64,000 bases of DNA, taken from assembly GCA_019639015.1 (NCBI GenBank), contig JAHBSS010000002.1, positions 1-64,000 on the forward strand, given 5' to 3'. A model generated the notes under the pieces. That model saw only the letters and a list, made by a program, of their open reading frames with translations. It ran no database searches and was not told the DNA's origin. Shown here in pieces: positions 47,325 to 56,906 of the stretch. Origin of the DNA: Cryobacterium sp. (lineage in GTDB: Bacteria; Actinomycetota; Actinomycetes; Actinomycetales; Microbacteriaceae). The first letter of the stretch is position 1. Each line of letters opens with the position of its first letter. A program made the translations under genes and the position numbers.

Positions 47325-47357
47325 GGTGCCCATATCGACCCGAACGATATGGGCACC
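47325..47357. repeat. Perfect 13-bp hairpin between ferritin and a TetR gene
   Basis: GGTGCCCATATCG (47325-47337) and its exact complement (47345-47357) flank a 7-nt loop. No T-tract follows. It lies about 80 bp after the ferritin stop, in a 329-bp stretch (47247-47575) with no convincing gene. It may end or stabilise the ferritin mRNA, or be a DNA-level palindrome. Confidence 0.75.
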
Positions 47358-47536
47358 TACTTCCTGACCGTGCTCTAAAAATTTGGAGACAATCGGCCGG
47401 TTTTGACTGGGGAATTTCCTGCGTTCCCAGCCAAGCTACGAGAAATCCTGATCCCATTATCTCTCGCAAGCTCTGACGCCGCCGACCGAATCCCCCGGAT
47501 CCTCTGTGGTCGAAAGCGACGTAATAATTGTAATAG

Positions 47537-47566
47537 ATAACGCCTGTAATTGCTAACGTGCGTTAT
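47537..47566. promoter_or_regulatory. Inverted repeat upstream of a TetR gene, candidate operator
   Basis: ATAACGC (47537-47543) and GCGTTAT (47560-47566) are perfect arms 16 bp apart, ending 9 bp before the chosen ATG at 47576. The surrounding sequence is AT-rich (GTAATAATTGTAATAG) and likely holds the promoter. TetR regulators often bind their own promoter; binding here is inferred. Confidence 0.45.
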
Positions 47567-47575
47567 GGTAATGTC

Positions 47576-48175
47576 ATGAGTCGCAGAGCGGAGCCTGGTC
47601 GTAAGGCAGAACTGCTTGAGCAGATTTTGGACTATTTGGTCGACAAACCCTTATCAAGACTGACTTTCAGGACCGTCGCCGCGGCTCTTGGCGTTAGTAC
47701 CTTCACTCTCGTTTACCAATTTGGAAATAGAGCTGGACTCGTAGCCGCAATTGTGAAACAAGTTACTTCGAGGCAAGAAGAGATTGAAAAGCGATTGATC
47801 GTTGGTGCTGGATCATTGCACAACTATTACGAAAATCTTGAAACGTCTTGGAATTGGACTCTTGATCCCCGCAACCGGCAGCTTCAACGGTTGGAATTTG
47901 AGGCTGCAATGCTTGGAGTCTTGGATCCAGAGGTTGGAGCGTTCAGCAAGGCGCTCTATGAAACTTGGCTTCGAGTGGGGACCGAGTCTCTTGTTGCATT
48001 TGGGCTCGACACCAAGGAGGCCGCAACTCAAGCCAGAATCGCCGTTGATACGTTCTACGGCTTGCAATATGACTTGCTCGTAAACGGTCGCGAAGAAGAA
48101 ACCACAAATTCGTTTCGAACGTTTGTGAAAGAACATCGAGAACGAGTTGAGGGACTTGTTGGAGACCTGGTTTAG
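47576..48175 (+). CDS. TetR/AcrR-family transcriptional regulator
   Basis: 199 residues. The N-terminal HTH spans about 10-60 (ILDYLVDKPLSRLTFRTVAAALGVSTFTLVYQFGNRAGLVAAIV), and the rest is the helical ligand-binding domain. ATG 47576 is preferred to GTG 47558, which lies inside the candidate operator. No dedicated target gene adjoins it; hisS follows 41 bp later. The regulated function is unknown. Confidence 0.87.
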   Translation: MSRRAEPGRKAELLEQILDYLVDKPLSRLTFRTVAAALGVSTFTLVYQFGNRAGLVAAIVKQVTSRQEEIEKRLIVGAGSLHNYYENLETSWNWTLDPRNRQLQRLEFEAAMLGVLDPEVGAFSKALYETWLRVGTESLVAFGLDTKEAATQARIAVDTFYGLQYDLLVNGREEETTNSFRTFVKEHRERVEGLVGDLV

Positions 48176-48216
48176 TGACGTTTTCAAGGCAGTTGGCTTG
48201 ATGCCAGAATCAATAG

Positions 48217-49518
48217 GTGGCTACCCAAGTTAACCCGCCAAGAGGGATGCGCGACTTCCTCCCTGGCGAGAAGTCAAAACGCGAACGAATCCTTTCGATA
48301 ATCCGCGAAAGCTACAAGCGCCATGGTTTCGATGAGATTGAAACACCGGTAGCGGAGGATAGCGATCGACTTCACGCGGGACTAGGTGGCGACAATGAAA
48401 AACTCGCGTTCGGAATAATGAAGCGCGGCCTTACGCAAGAGGACTTGCAAAACGCGAAGGACCCGCTCGAGTTGGCAGACCTTGGACTCAGGTTCGACCT
48501 CACAGTTCCACTAAGTCGGTTCTACGCCACGCATCGAGCAGAGCTTCCAAGCGTGTTTCGTTCCATCCAAATCGGGCCAGTATGGAGAGCAGAGCGACCA
48601 CAAAAAGGGCGATATCGGCAGTTCGTTCAATGCGACATTGATGTAATAGGTGAAGCGAGCGTACTGGCAGAGGCGGAGCTAATTCTCGCTTCTCTTTCCG
48701 CGTTCAGCGCACTGGGCCTTGGCGAGGTGACTTTGCGCATTAACGATCGTCGCATCTTGGAAGGGTTACTTGAATCTTTTGGTTTTCCGAAAGCCGAATT
48801 CGCTTCAGTGCTAATTAGTCTCGACAAGCTCGACAAGGTTTCGGTCCAAGACATCCTGGCTGAAATTGAGGCGAAGTCAAAGGCACCCGAAGCGGTAAGA
48901 GCGCTTGAGGGTTTCATCAATCGACCGCAAACTCTGGAGTTTCTTCCCTTCGGGGAACGCCAAATCCGAAAAGCGCTACCTGACGGATTCGATTCGGTCG
49001 CTGTTGCCAACATGGTCGAGCTGGGTTCGATTCTCGAAGCTGCGATCGGTGGTAAAGCTGAAAGCTTACCCCTCGTATTTGACCCATTCTTAGTTCGAGG
49101 AATGGGCTATTACACCGGTGCCATTTTTGAAGCGGTGCATCCGACCGCCGGCTATTCGGTCGGAGGAGGCGGCAGGTACGACGGAATGATCGGTCGCTTT
49201 CTAGGAACTGACGTTCCCGCAACAGGATTCTCAATAGGTTTTGAGCGAATCATTGACCTAATTGAGTTCGATGAAACCGCCACCGAAGATTCTGTCGCGC
49301 TAATTTTCGACACTGGAATCGATACTTCGATTCTTATGAAATTGAAAGCTCAACTGGTCTCAACGGGAGTTCGAGTGCGATTGGAGCGATCCACTCGCAA
49401 TCTGAAGGGGTTACTTGACGAACTTGCAGCATCCGGATTTAGCAGGTTTGCCCAAGTTGGCGAAGCGACCGAAGTTGATCAGTTGACTTTCAAAAACCTG
49501 AATCAAGAACACAAGTGA
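48217..49518 (+). CDS. hisS: Histidyl-tRNA synthetase
   Basis: 433 residues of class II HisRS: RGMRDFLPGEKSKRERI at the start, motif 2 FRSIQIGPVWRAERPQKGRYRQFVQCDIDVIG, the histidine-A motif LVRGMGYYTGAIFEA, and motif 3 TGFSIGFERIIDL, followed by a short anticodon-binding domain. It charges tRNA-His. GTG 48217 is the start. The C-terminal domain is compact, but motif order and spacing are normal. Confidence 0.95.
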   Translation: MATQVNPPRGMRDFLPGEKSKRERILSIIRESYKRHGFDEIETPVAEDSDRLHAGLGGDNEKLAFGIMKRGLTQEDLQNAKDPLELADLGLRFDLTVPLSRFYATHRAELPSVFRSIQIGPVWRAERPQKGRYRQFVQCDIDVIGEASVLAEAELILASLSAFSALGLGEVTLRINDRRILEGLLESFGFPKAEFASVLISLDKLDKVSVQDILAEIEAKSKAPEAVRALEGFINRPQTLEFLPFGERQIRKALPDGFDSVAVANMVELGSILEAAIGGKAESLPLVFDPFLVRGMGYYTGAIFEAVHPTAGYSVGGGGRYDGMIGRFLGTDVPATGFSIGFERIIDLIEFDETATEDSVALIFDTGIDTSILMKLKAQLVSTGVRVRLERSTRNLKGLLDELAASGFSRFAQVGEATEVDQLTFKNLNQEHK

Positions 49519-49559
49519 ACAGTCTTGCTGGGAAATTATCCGTGCATTGATCGCCTTAG

Positions 49560-50876
<1,317 letters not shown>

Positions 50877-50972
50877 GCGCCACCAAAGCACATTATGGGT
50901 TGTCGCAGCGAACCTTGACTCGAACAGCCGGTTCGAAGGCGTTTGTCGGCTCTTCGCGCTTAGGCTTTGAAC

Positions 50973-51476
50973 GTGGCTAAAAAGGATCAATCCCGGCAAG
51001 TGCAAGTGAACTTGCCTGAAGCCACCGAACGCGCAAATTGGTATCGAAGCATCCGTCTTTCTGGATTCACAATTGCAACTCTCACAGTGTTGATTCTCGC
51101 GATCGTCGTGCTCGCGCCATCACTGAAGATTTTCTTTGAGCAGCAGCATCAAATCGCGGTGTTACGCGCTGAAGTCGAGTCACAAAAGGGAGACCTCAAC
51201 GATCTAAAGGACGAACGTGCCCGGTGGGACGACCCGAATTACATTGAGGCCCAAGCTAGGGAACGACTTAATTACGTTTATCCGGGTGAATACAGCTATC
51301 TGGTAATCGACGACTTAGCTGATAACAACCAGACTGATGGTCTCCCGATCAGCGATAAAGTTCAGTCCGCCCAAGTTGACTGGATTGGAGTCTTGCTTTC
51401 TTCGGTGCTCACCGCCAGTTTGACCCAGGAAAAACCTGGCGAGATCGTGGCGCCGGTGATTGGAACAGGCGGCTGA
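50973..51476 (+). CDS. Septum formation initiator family protein (FtsB/DivIC-like)
   Basis: 167 residues. After a basic cytoplasmic start comes one membrane helix (about 31-50; GFTIATLTVLILAIVVLAPSL) and a coiled coil (EQQHQIAVLRAEVESQKGDLNDLKDERARWDDPNYIEAQARERLNYVYPGE), the classic FtsB/DivIC signature; the C-terminal part is a loose extracellular tail. It takes part in the divisome with FtsL/FtsQ. GTG 50973 is chosen; TTG 50967 adds two residues. The stop overlaps the next ATG. Confidence 0.9.
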   Translation: MAKKDQSRQVQVNLPEATERANWYRSIRLSGFTIATLTVLILAIVVLAPSLKIFFEQQHQIAVLRAEVESQKGDLNDLKDERARWDDPNYIEAQARERLNYVYPGEYSYLVIDDLADNNQTDGLPISDKVQSAQVDWIGVLLSSVLTASLTQEKPGEIVAPVIGTGG

Positions 51477-52009
51477 TGGTTCGACCGCCTTTTGATGAGC
51501 CGGACCCAAAGGACCTTGAGGTGGTCTCGATTCAGTTGGGTCGTCCCGCGAGGGGTGTCATTGGGATTGCGGCTCGCTGTCGTTGCGGTGCACCGACGGT
51601 CGTTGCAACTGCACCGCAGCTGGAAGATGGTACGCCGTTTCCGACTCTCTACTATTTGAGTCATCCGGCTGCCACCGCGGCCGTTTCACAATTGGAAGCT
51701 AACGGTCAAATGGCTTCGTTCAATGACCTACTATTTCAGGATGAGCGGCTACGGCTCGAATACCGAAACGCTCACGAATCCTACCTTCGTGATCGCGAAT
51801 CACTCGGTGTTGTACACGAGATTGAAGGAATCTCGGCCGGGGGTATGCCAACGAGGGTCAAGTGTTTGCACGCATTGGTTGCACATTCTTTAGCGGTCGG
51901 CGCGGGCATCAACCCAATCGGGGATCGCGCACTCGAGCTTGCGACTTGGAGTCCCGACGAATGTGCGTGCCAACTAACCGAACCAACTCAGAGTCAGGCT
52001 GATCGTTGA
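51476..52009 (+). CDS. DUF501 family protein
   Basis: 177 residues of DUF501, an actinobacterial family with no established function. Typical are the LGRPARGVIGIAARCRCGAPTVVAT region with a CxC, the TLYYLSHP segment, and the C-terminal GGMPTRVKCLHALVAHSLAVGAGINPIGDRAL. The conserved Cys and His residues suggest a metal site. It starts within the stop of the ftsB-like gene and ends overlapping the subtilase start, so all three are coupled. Confidence 0.9.
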   Translation: MVRPPFDEPDPKDLEVVSIQLGRPARGVIGIAARCRCGAPTVVATAPQLEDGTPFPTLYYLSHPAATAAVSQLEANGQMASFNDLLFQDERLRLEYRNAHESYLRDRESLGVVHEIEGISAGGMPTRVKCLHALVAHSLAVGAGINPIGDRALELATWSPDECACQLTEPTQSQADR

Positions 52010-53247
52010 GGCGCCTTGTATTCCTGGCGATAGGTGTCTTACTTACGTCTTCTTTTGTATCGATGGCGACACCGGTAGTTGCCGATTCAATTAGGGGCAG
52101 CGAATATTGGCTTGACCAGTACGGCATCCGCGCAGCTTGGAACGTTACAAAAGGCGCCGGGGTGACCATTGCGATAATTGACACGGGGATTGATTCAAGT
52201 CACGTTGACTTGCAAGGCGCTGTCGTAGGGGGAACCGACGAATCCGGAATTGGTGCATCGGATGGCCAGGCACCAGTCGGTGACAGTGGCGAGCACGGCA
52301 CCATGGTTGCTTCTCTCGCTGCTGGCCGCGGACACGGTTCGAACTCAGGCGTAATAGGCGCAGCACCAGAGGCATCCCTACTTTCAGTTTCGATAGCGTT
52401 CGACGCCGGAGCAAGAAATTCGGACGATCAAATAGCCGATGGCGTGAGGTGGGCGGTTGACCACGGCGCAAAGGTAATAAATATGTCACTCACCCGAAAC
52501 AGTCTCGACTGGCCAGAGAGTTGGGATAACGCGTTCCTTTACGCGTTTGAGCACGACGTTGTTGTTGTCGCGGCCGCGGGAAATAGAGGTAGCGGCACCA
52601 CCGAGGTTGGGGCGCCAGCCACAATCCCTGGGGTACTCGTTGTGGGCGGTGTCAATCGCCGTGGAACGGCGAGCTGGAACGCGTCCTCGCAAGGAATTAC
52701 GATAACGGTTTGTGCACCTAGCGAAGACCTCGTTGGTGCGGCTCCCGGCGGAGGTTACTATTCGTGGGCGGGAACCAGCGGTGCTACACCGATAGTTGCC
52801 GGGATCGTCGCACTCGTTCGTGCCGCGCATCCAGAGATGGATGCTGGAAATGTCATCAACCGAATACGGGCTACCGCCAGAAATCCTGGGGTGGAAACGC
52901 CAAGCGCAATTTACGGGTACGGACTTGTGGATGCTGCAGCTGCGGTATCTGCGGATGTGCCGACAGAGGACTATAACCCGACTCAAGAACTCAAAGAGTG
53001 GATAAAGGTTCATCGGCGAGCAGAAGCAACTGCGCAGCCCTCACCAATCGGTTCGGAAGCCCCCACCAACACGAGGAGCCCCACTCCACAAGTTCAACGC
53101 AACAACTCGTTCGGTCTTGCGTTGCCAACCATTTCCGAGCTTCGAAATATTGGAATCCCAATTGCAGTTTTCACGATTTTTGGCGTCGCTCTCATCGTTT
53201 GGGTGTGGTCGTTCCTCCGGTGGAAAATTAGGCAACGCGGCAGGTAG
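52006..53247 (+). CDS. Membrane-anchored S8 family serine peptidase (mycosin-like)
   Basis: 413 residues. Signal peptide at 1-26; the subtilisin triad is Asp59 (IAIIDTGID), His97 (GEHGTMVA) and Ser258 (GTSGATP), with the oxyanion Asn in AAAGNRGS. A Pro/Thr-rich linker leads to a C-terminal helix (IPIAVFTIFGVALIVWVWSFL) and a basic cytoplasmic end. This topology matches mycosin-type proteases, but no type VII secretion genes are nearby. TTG 52006 overlaps the DUF501 stop. The substrate is unknown; coupling to the divisome gene suggests a cell-envelope role. Confidence 0.88.
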   Translation: MRRLVFLAIGVLLTSSFVSMATPVVADSIRGSEYWLDQYGIRAAWNVTKGAGVTIAIIDTGIDSSHVDLQGAVVGGTDESGIGASDGQAPVGDSGEHGTMVASLAAGRGHGSNSGVIGAAPEASLLSVSIAFDAGARNSDDQIADGVRWAVDHGAKVINMSLTRNSLDWPESWDNAFLYAFEHDVVVVAAAGNRGSGTTEVGAPATIPGVLVVGGVNRRGTASWNASSQGITITVCAPSEDLVGAAPGGGYYSWAGTSGATPIVAGIVALVRAAHPEMDAGNVINRIRATARNPGVETPSAIYGYGLVDAAAAVSADVPTEDYNPTQELKEWIKVHRRAEATAQPSPIGSEAPTNTRSPTPQVQRNNSFGLALPTISELRNIGIPIAVFTIFGVALIVWVWSFLRWKIRQRGR

Positions 53248-53259
53248 TAGATTTAACTA

Positions 53260-54579
53260 GTGCCAAGAATCTTGATCGTCGGCGGCGGATATGCCGGATT
53301 TTATACAGCAAAAAAGCTCGAAAAATGGTTGCGACCGGGGGAAGCTGAAGTAACAGTCGTAGACCCGCGCCCGTACATGACCTACCAGCCATTCCTACCA
53401 GAAGTGGCCGCCGGATCAATTGAGCCAAGGCACGCCGTTGTCAGCCAGCGTAGACACTTGCGCAACACCGAGGTAATAACAGCCGAGGTTGCAGAAATCG
53501 ATCACAAGAAGAAGGTCGCAACAATCAAACCCGCCTTGGGGAAGGCTTGGAAACTCGAATACGATGTATTGGTTTTCGCAGCTGGAGCAGTCTCTAGAAC
53601 GTTCCCCATTCCGGGAGTTGCGGATGTTGCAATCGGACTTAAGAACATTGAAGAGGCAATCGAAGTTCGCGATCGCGTGCTCACCAACTTCGATAAGGCG
53701 TCCGACTTGCCAGCGGGTAAAGAGCGCGACCGTTTGCTCACCTTCACCGTAATCGGCGGTGGATTTGCCGGGATCGAAATCTTCGGCGAACTTCGCAGCC
53801 TAGCCAGCGAGCTGATCAAGTATTATCCGTCGATCACGTTCGAGGACATCCATTTCCACCTGATCGAGGCGATGGACAGGATCATGCCCGAGGTTTCTCT
53901 AAAGACAAGCCACTGGGTACTAAAGCACCTTGCTGAGCGCGGCGCGATCGTGCACCTTGAGACACAACTTACTTCCGCAGTCGGTGGAAAGGTCGAAATG
54001 TCGAACGGCGAGAAGTTCGAATCCGATCTGATCATTTGGACCGCTGGAGTCATGGCCAATCCGATGCTTCGTCAAACTGATTTGCCACTCGATGATCGTG
54101 GTCGATTGACGGTTGGTGCGGACCTTCGGGTCCGAAACGGCGAGACGATCGTTGAAGGAGCCTGGGGTGCAGGTGACGCTTGCGCAGTTCCAGATCTCAC
54201 CGGTGGTGGCGTGAAGGGCTTTTGCGTTCCAAATGCGCAGCACGCGGTTCGCCAAGCAAAGCTCTTGGCTAAGAACGTAGTTGGGGTCATCCGTGGGGAT
54301 GCCCCCGCCGAGTACTTCCACAAGAACATGGGTGCCGTTGCTGGGCTCGGGCTGTATCACGGTGTGTACCAGTCGGGTAAGGTCGCGTTCAAGGGCTTCA
54401 TTGCATGGCTCATGCACCGTGGATACCACGGGCTCGCTGTACCCATGTGGGAGCGCAAGATTCGAGTGTTCGGCAACTGGATTATCAACTTCTTAGTTCA
54501 CCGTGACGTCGTTTCAATTCAGGATCGGGTGACTCCTCGCGCATCGTTCGAAGAATTCGCCGCACGCCCAAAGGCCTAA
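53260..54579 (+). CDS. ndh: Type II NADH:quinone oxidoreductase (NDH-2)
   Basis: 439 residues with two dinucleotide folds: ILIVGGGYAGFYTAKKL at 3-19 for FAD and FTVIGGGFAGIEIFGEL near 165 for NADH. Other NDH-2 features are MTYQPFLPEVAAGSIEPRH and the late GAGDACAVPDL and VPNAQHAVRQAK segments, with a membrane-binding C-terminus. It passes electrons from NADH to menaquinone without pumping protons. GTG 53260 lies 12 bp after the peptidase stop. Confidence 0.93.
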   Translation: MPRILIVGGGYAGFYTAKKLEKWLRPGEAEVTVVDPRPYMTYQPFLPEVAAGSIEPRHAVVSQRRHLRNTEVITAEVAEIDHKKKVATIKPALGKAWKLEYDVLVFAAGAVSRTFPIPGVADVAIGLKNIEEAIEVRDRVLTNFDKASDLPAGKERDRLLTFTVIGGGFAGIEIFGELRSLASELIKYYPSITFEDIHFHLIEAMDRIMPEVSLKTSHWVLKHLAERGAIVHLETQLTSAVGGKVEMSNGEKFESDLIIWTAGVMANPMLRQTDLPLDDRGRLTVGADLRVRNGETIVEGAWGAGDACAVPDLTGGGVKGFCVPNAQHAVRQAKLLAKNVVGVIRGDAPAEYFHKNMGAVAGLGLYHGVYQSGKVAFKGFIAWLMHRGYHGLAVPMWERKIRVFGNWIINFLVHRDVVSIQDRVTPRASFEEFAARPKA

Positions 54580-54599
54580 TCTTCTAGGCTTGAGGCCGG

Positions 54600-54673
54600 G
54601 CCCCCGTAGCCCAACCGGCAGAGGCAGACGACTTAAAATCGTCACAGTGAGGGTTCAAATCCCTCCGGGGGCA
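54600..54673 (+). tRNA. tRNA-Leu (UAA) with a short variable arm
   Basis: 74 nt fold cleanly: acceptor GCCCCCG with CGGGGGC, D-arm with AACCGG loop, anticodon arm GACGA-CTTAAAA-TCGTC (anticodon TAA), 5-nt variable loop ACAGT, T-arm GAGGG-TTCAAAT-CCCTC, discriminator A73. Leucine tRNAs normally carry a long type II variable arm; this one has a type I body. No CCA is encoded. Its last 23 nt are repeated in the tandem array that follows. Confidence 0.9.
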
Positions 54674-54851
54674 CGCGATGCCTGCCCCCTACGAGCTTTG
54701 CCGACTATCTGATTTCGCTTACGCGAAATCGGGTTCAAATCCCTCCGGGGGCACGCGATGCCTGCCCCCTGCGAGCTTTGCCGACTATCTGATTTCGCTT
54801 ACGTGAAATCGGGTTCAAATCCCTCCGGGGGCACGCGATGCCTGCCCCCTA
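54651..54851 (+). repeat. 80-bp tandem array repeating the tRNA-Leu 3' end
   Basis: Units 54651-54730 and 54731-54810 are 80 bp and differ at two positions (A/G at 54691/54771, C/T at 54724/54804), followed by a partial unit 54811-54851. Each unit carries the T-loop and 3' acceptor of the tRNA (GGGTTCAAATCCCTCCGGGG...), a hairpin of GGGGGCA with TGCCCCC (9-nt loop), and a hairpin GATTTCGC-TTAC-GCGAAATC. The segments 54683-54753 and 54763-54833 each begin with TGCCCCC and end with GGGGGCA, so they could close tRNA-like structures. The rest of the gap to 54980 shows nothing recognisable. Confidence 0.9.
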
Positions 54852-54980
54852 CGGGCCAGCCCGCCGATACAACTCGTGAAGTTCGATCGTGGCTACTTGA
54901 CAATTGCCTACGAAGCGGTGGAAGATTCAGAGTCGAGTGTCTTGGACGCTTGACCCACTTCAGAGTTGAAGGCGAAACCT

Positions 54981-55619
54981 ATGGCGAGGATGTCAGTCGC
55001 GGATCGGCGCGCCGCCCTGATTCTTGCTGCGCTTCGTGTCATCGAGCGGGATGGCGTGCATGGCGCAACCACGCGAGCGATCGTTGCCGAAGCCGGAATG
55101 CCGCTAGCGAGTTTTCACTACGCATTTCTGTCTCGAGACGAACTGATTCGCGAATTGATTCGCACTGTTGTTGAAACCGAGGGTCAGGCTGCGAGCGAGA
55201 CTCTCAGCGAACAAGCGGGCATCCGTACTTCTATTCGCGATGGATTGCAAGCCTATTTCGATTTACTCGTTGCGGAGCCGAATCGAGAGCAGGCAATGTT
55301 TGAACTCTTGCATTATTCCCTTCGGACTGAAGAACTTCATGATTTGCCGAAGGCACAGTACTCGACCTATTGGAAAACCGCCGCTTCCGTGCTTGAAGTT
55401 GGCGCGAAAGCTGCGCGTGTGCAATGGAAGCTACCAGTGGCGGAGGTAGCGCGGTTGCTCGTCACATTTATAAGCGGACTAACGCTTGCTTGGCTGGCAG
55501 ACCGAGACGCTGAAGCTGCAGCAAGGACGATGGATTTTGCCGCGGATTCCCTTGCTGTGCTCGCTGAACCGATTTCTGACTTAGCCGATGCCAAAACCAA
55601 CCAGTCAATCGAAAGGTGA
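54981..55619 (+). CDS. TetR-family regulator heading a five-gene operon
   Basis: 212 residues. The HTH spans about 8-55 (RRAALILAALRVIERDGVHGATTRAIVAEAGMPLASFHYAFLSRDELI). The C-terminal domain is the TetR_C helical ligand pocket. ATG 54981 follows GAAGG; in-frame TTG 54966 and ATG 54990 are alternatives. It is followed within 7 bp by the MFS gene and then three enzymes, so it probably represses this operon and responds to its substrate. Confidence 0.85.
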   Translation: MARMSVADRRAALILAALRVIERDGVHGATTRAIVAEAGMPLASFHYAFLSRDELIRELIRTVVETEGQAASETLSEQAGIRTSIRDGLQAYFDLLVAEPNREQAMFELLHYSLRTEELHDLPKAQYSTYWKTAASVLEVGAKAARVQWKLPVAEVARLLVTFISGLTLAWLADRDAEAAARTMDFAADSLAVLAEPISDLADAKTNQSIER

Positions 55620-55626
55620 AACTAGA

Positions 55627-56901
55627 GTGACGAATGTAACTATGAAAGCCCCTGAAGCGCTAACCGAACCGACAAGGTTAGTGTCCGCTGGTTGGATCGC
55701 CTTGTTTGCCACCGCTTGGTTCGGTATTTGGATGGCGCAACTAACTCCGATCCAATTATTACTACCGCAACAAATTGAGGTGCATGTTCAAGGTGACCAC
55801 TGGGTCGACAAGGTCGTCGCATTCGGGATAATCTCCGGAATCGCGGGTGTTTGCGCACTTGTCGCCTATCCACTTACCGGAGCATTATCGGATCGCACGA
55901 CAAGCCGCTTTGGCAGGCGACGCCCCTGGATTTTGGGCGGTGCAATAGTGTTCGCAGTTTCCCTTGTTTTGCTCGGACTGCAAAACACCATGATTGGTGT
56001 TGGCATCTTCTGGTCCCTAGCAATCATCGGATTTTGCATGCTCACAGCCGCTTTGACCGCGACAATCTCGGATCAAGTGCCAATCAGCCAGCGGGGATAC
56101 GTTTCGGGTTGGCTATCCGCGCCGCAAGCCGTCGGCACTATCGCAGGCTTGTTGCTCATCATTCTCTTGGAGATCGGCCAATTCGTCGGTTACACGCTCA
56201 TGGCAGTCCCGCTCGTACTGTTTGTGATCCCGTTCGTACTCCGAGTTCCTGACGCGGTGCTGCCGCTGTCAGAACGTCCGCCATTCACGCTGAGAGCTTT
56301 GATCGCCGGATTCTGGATTAGTCCGAAACAGTTTCCAGACTTCGGCTGGACCCTATTGAGCCGAATCCTCGTCAACTTTGGAAACGCTTTTGGCACGACG
56401 CTCTTGCTCTACTTTCTAGAAGATGGACTCGGGTTCGCCGCCGGGGAACCAGCAGAAGACGCGTTGCTCACCTTGACGCTCGTGTACATGATTTTCGTGG
56501 TGTTGGCTTCCCTTATTCTTGGAAAGCTTTCGGACAAGTTGGGCAAACGCAAGATGTTCGTGTTCGCCTCATCCGCACTCCAAGCAATCGCGGCACTACT
56601 ACTCGCGTTCATCCCTAGTTATGACGTTGCCATGGTTGCGGCCGGACTTCTCGGTTTGGGTTACGGTTGCTTCCTATCAGTTGATCAAGCACTTGCCACT
56701 CAAGTCTTGCCAGCCGCAGTGTCCCGCGGTAAAGACCTCGGAATCATGAATATTGCCACGGCCGTGCCGCAAGCGATTGCACCATTGTTTGGTGCATTCA
56801 TCGTTGCCGTCCTTGTTGGATTCCAAGGGTTGTTCTTGATTTCCGCAATTTGCGCGTTGGTTGGTGCACTCGCAGTCGTTCCAGTTCGCGCCGTTAAGTA
56901 A
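55627..56901 (+). CDS. MFS transporter
   Basis: 424 residues with 12 predicted helices. The loop after helix 2 has ALSDRTTSRFGRRRPWILGG, the DRxxxRxGRRRPW signature of sugar-type MFS (GPH/sucrose-like) carriers, and a second SDKLGKRK lies in the mid loop. Substrate is probably a glycoside, sugar acid or polyol, given the downstream glucosidase and lactone oxidase. GTG 55627 is chosen because AAAGGTG lies 8 nt upstream; ATG 55588 would overlap the TetR gene and has no site. Confidence 0.85.
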   Translation: MTNVTMKAPEALTEPTRLVSAGWIALFATAWFGIWMAQLTPIQLLLPQQIEVHVQGDHWVDKVVAFGIISGIAGVCALVAYPLTGALSDRTTSRFGRRRPWILGGAIVFAVSLVLLGLQNTMIGVGIFWSLAIIGFCMLTAALTATISDQVPISQRGYVSGWLSAPQAVGTIAGLLLIILLEIGQFVGYTLMAVPLVLFVIPFVLRVPDAVLPLSERPPFTLRALIAGFWISPKQFPDFGWTLLSRILVNFGNAFGTTLLLYFLEDGLGFAAGEPAEDALLTLTLVYMIFVVLASLILGKLSDKLGKRKMFVFASSALQAIAALLLAFIPSYDVAMVAAGLLGLGYGCFLSVDQALATQVLPAAVSRGKDLGIMNIATAVPQAIAPLFGAFIVAVLVGFQGLFLISAICALVGALAVVPVRAVK

Positions 56902-56906
56902 ACGAA

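Noticed and set aside
54667..54690. Classical Rho-independent terminator after tRNA-Leu
   Set aside because: The GGGGGCA/TGCCCCC hairpin is GC-rich, but only one T follows it, so it does not meet the usual terminator pattern.
54651..54851. CRISPR-like array
   Set aside because: Units are contiguous 80-mers without unique spacers, derive from the tRNA end, and no cas genes are near.
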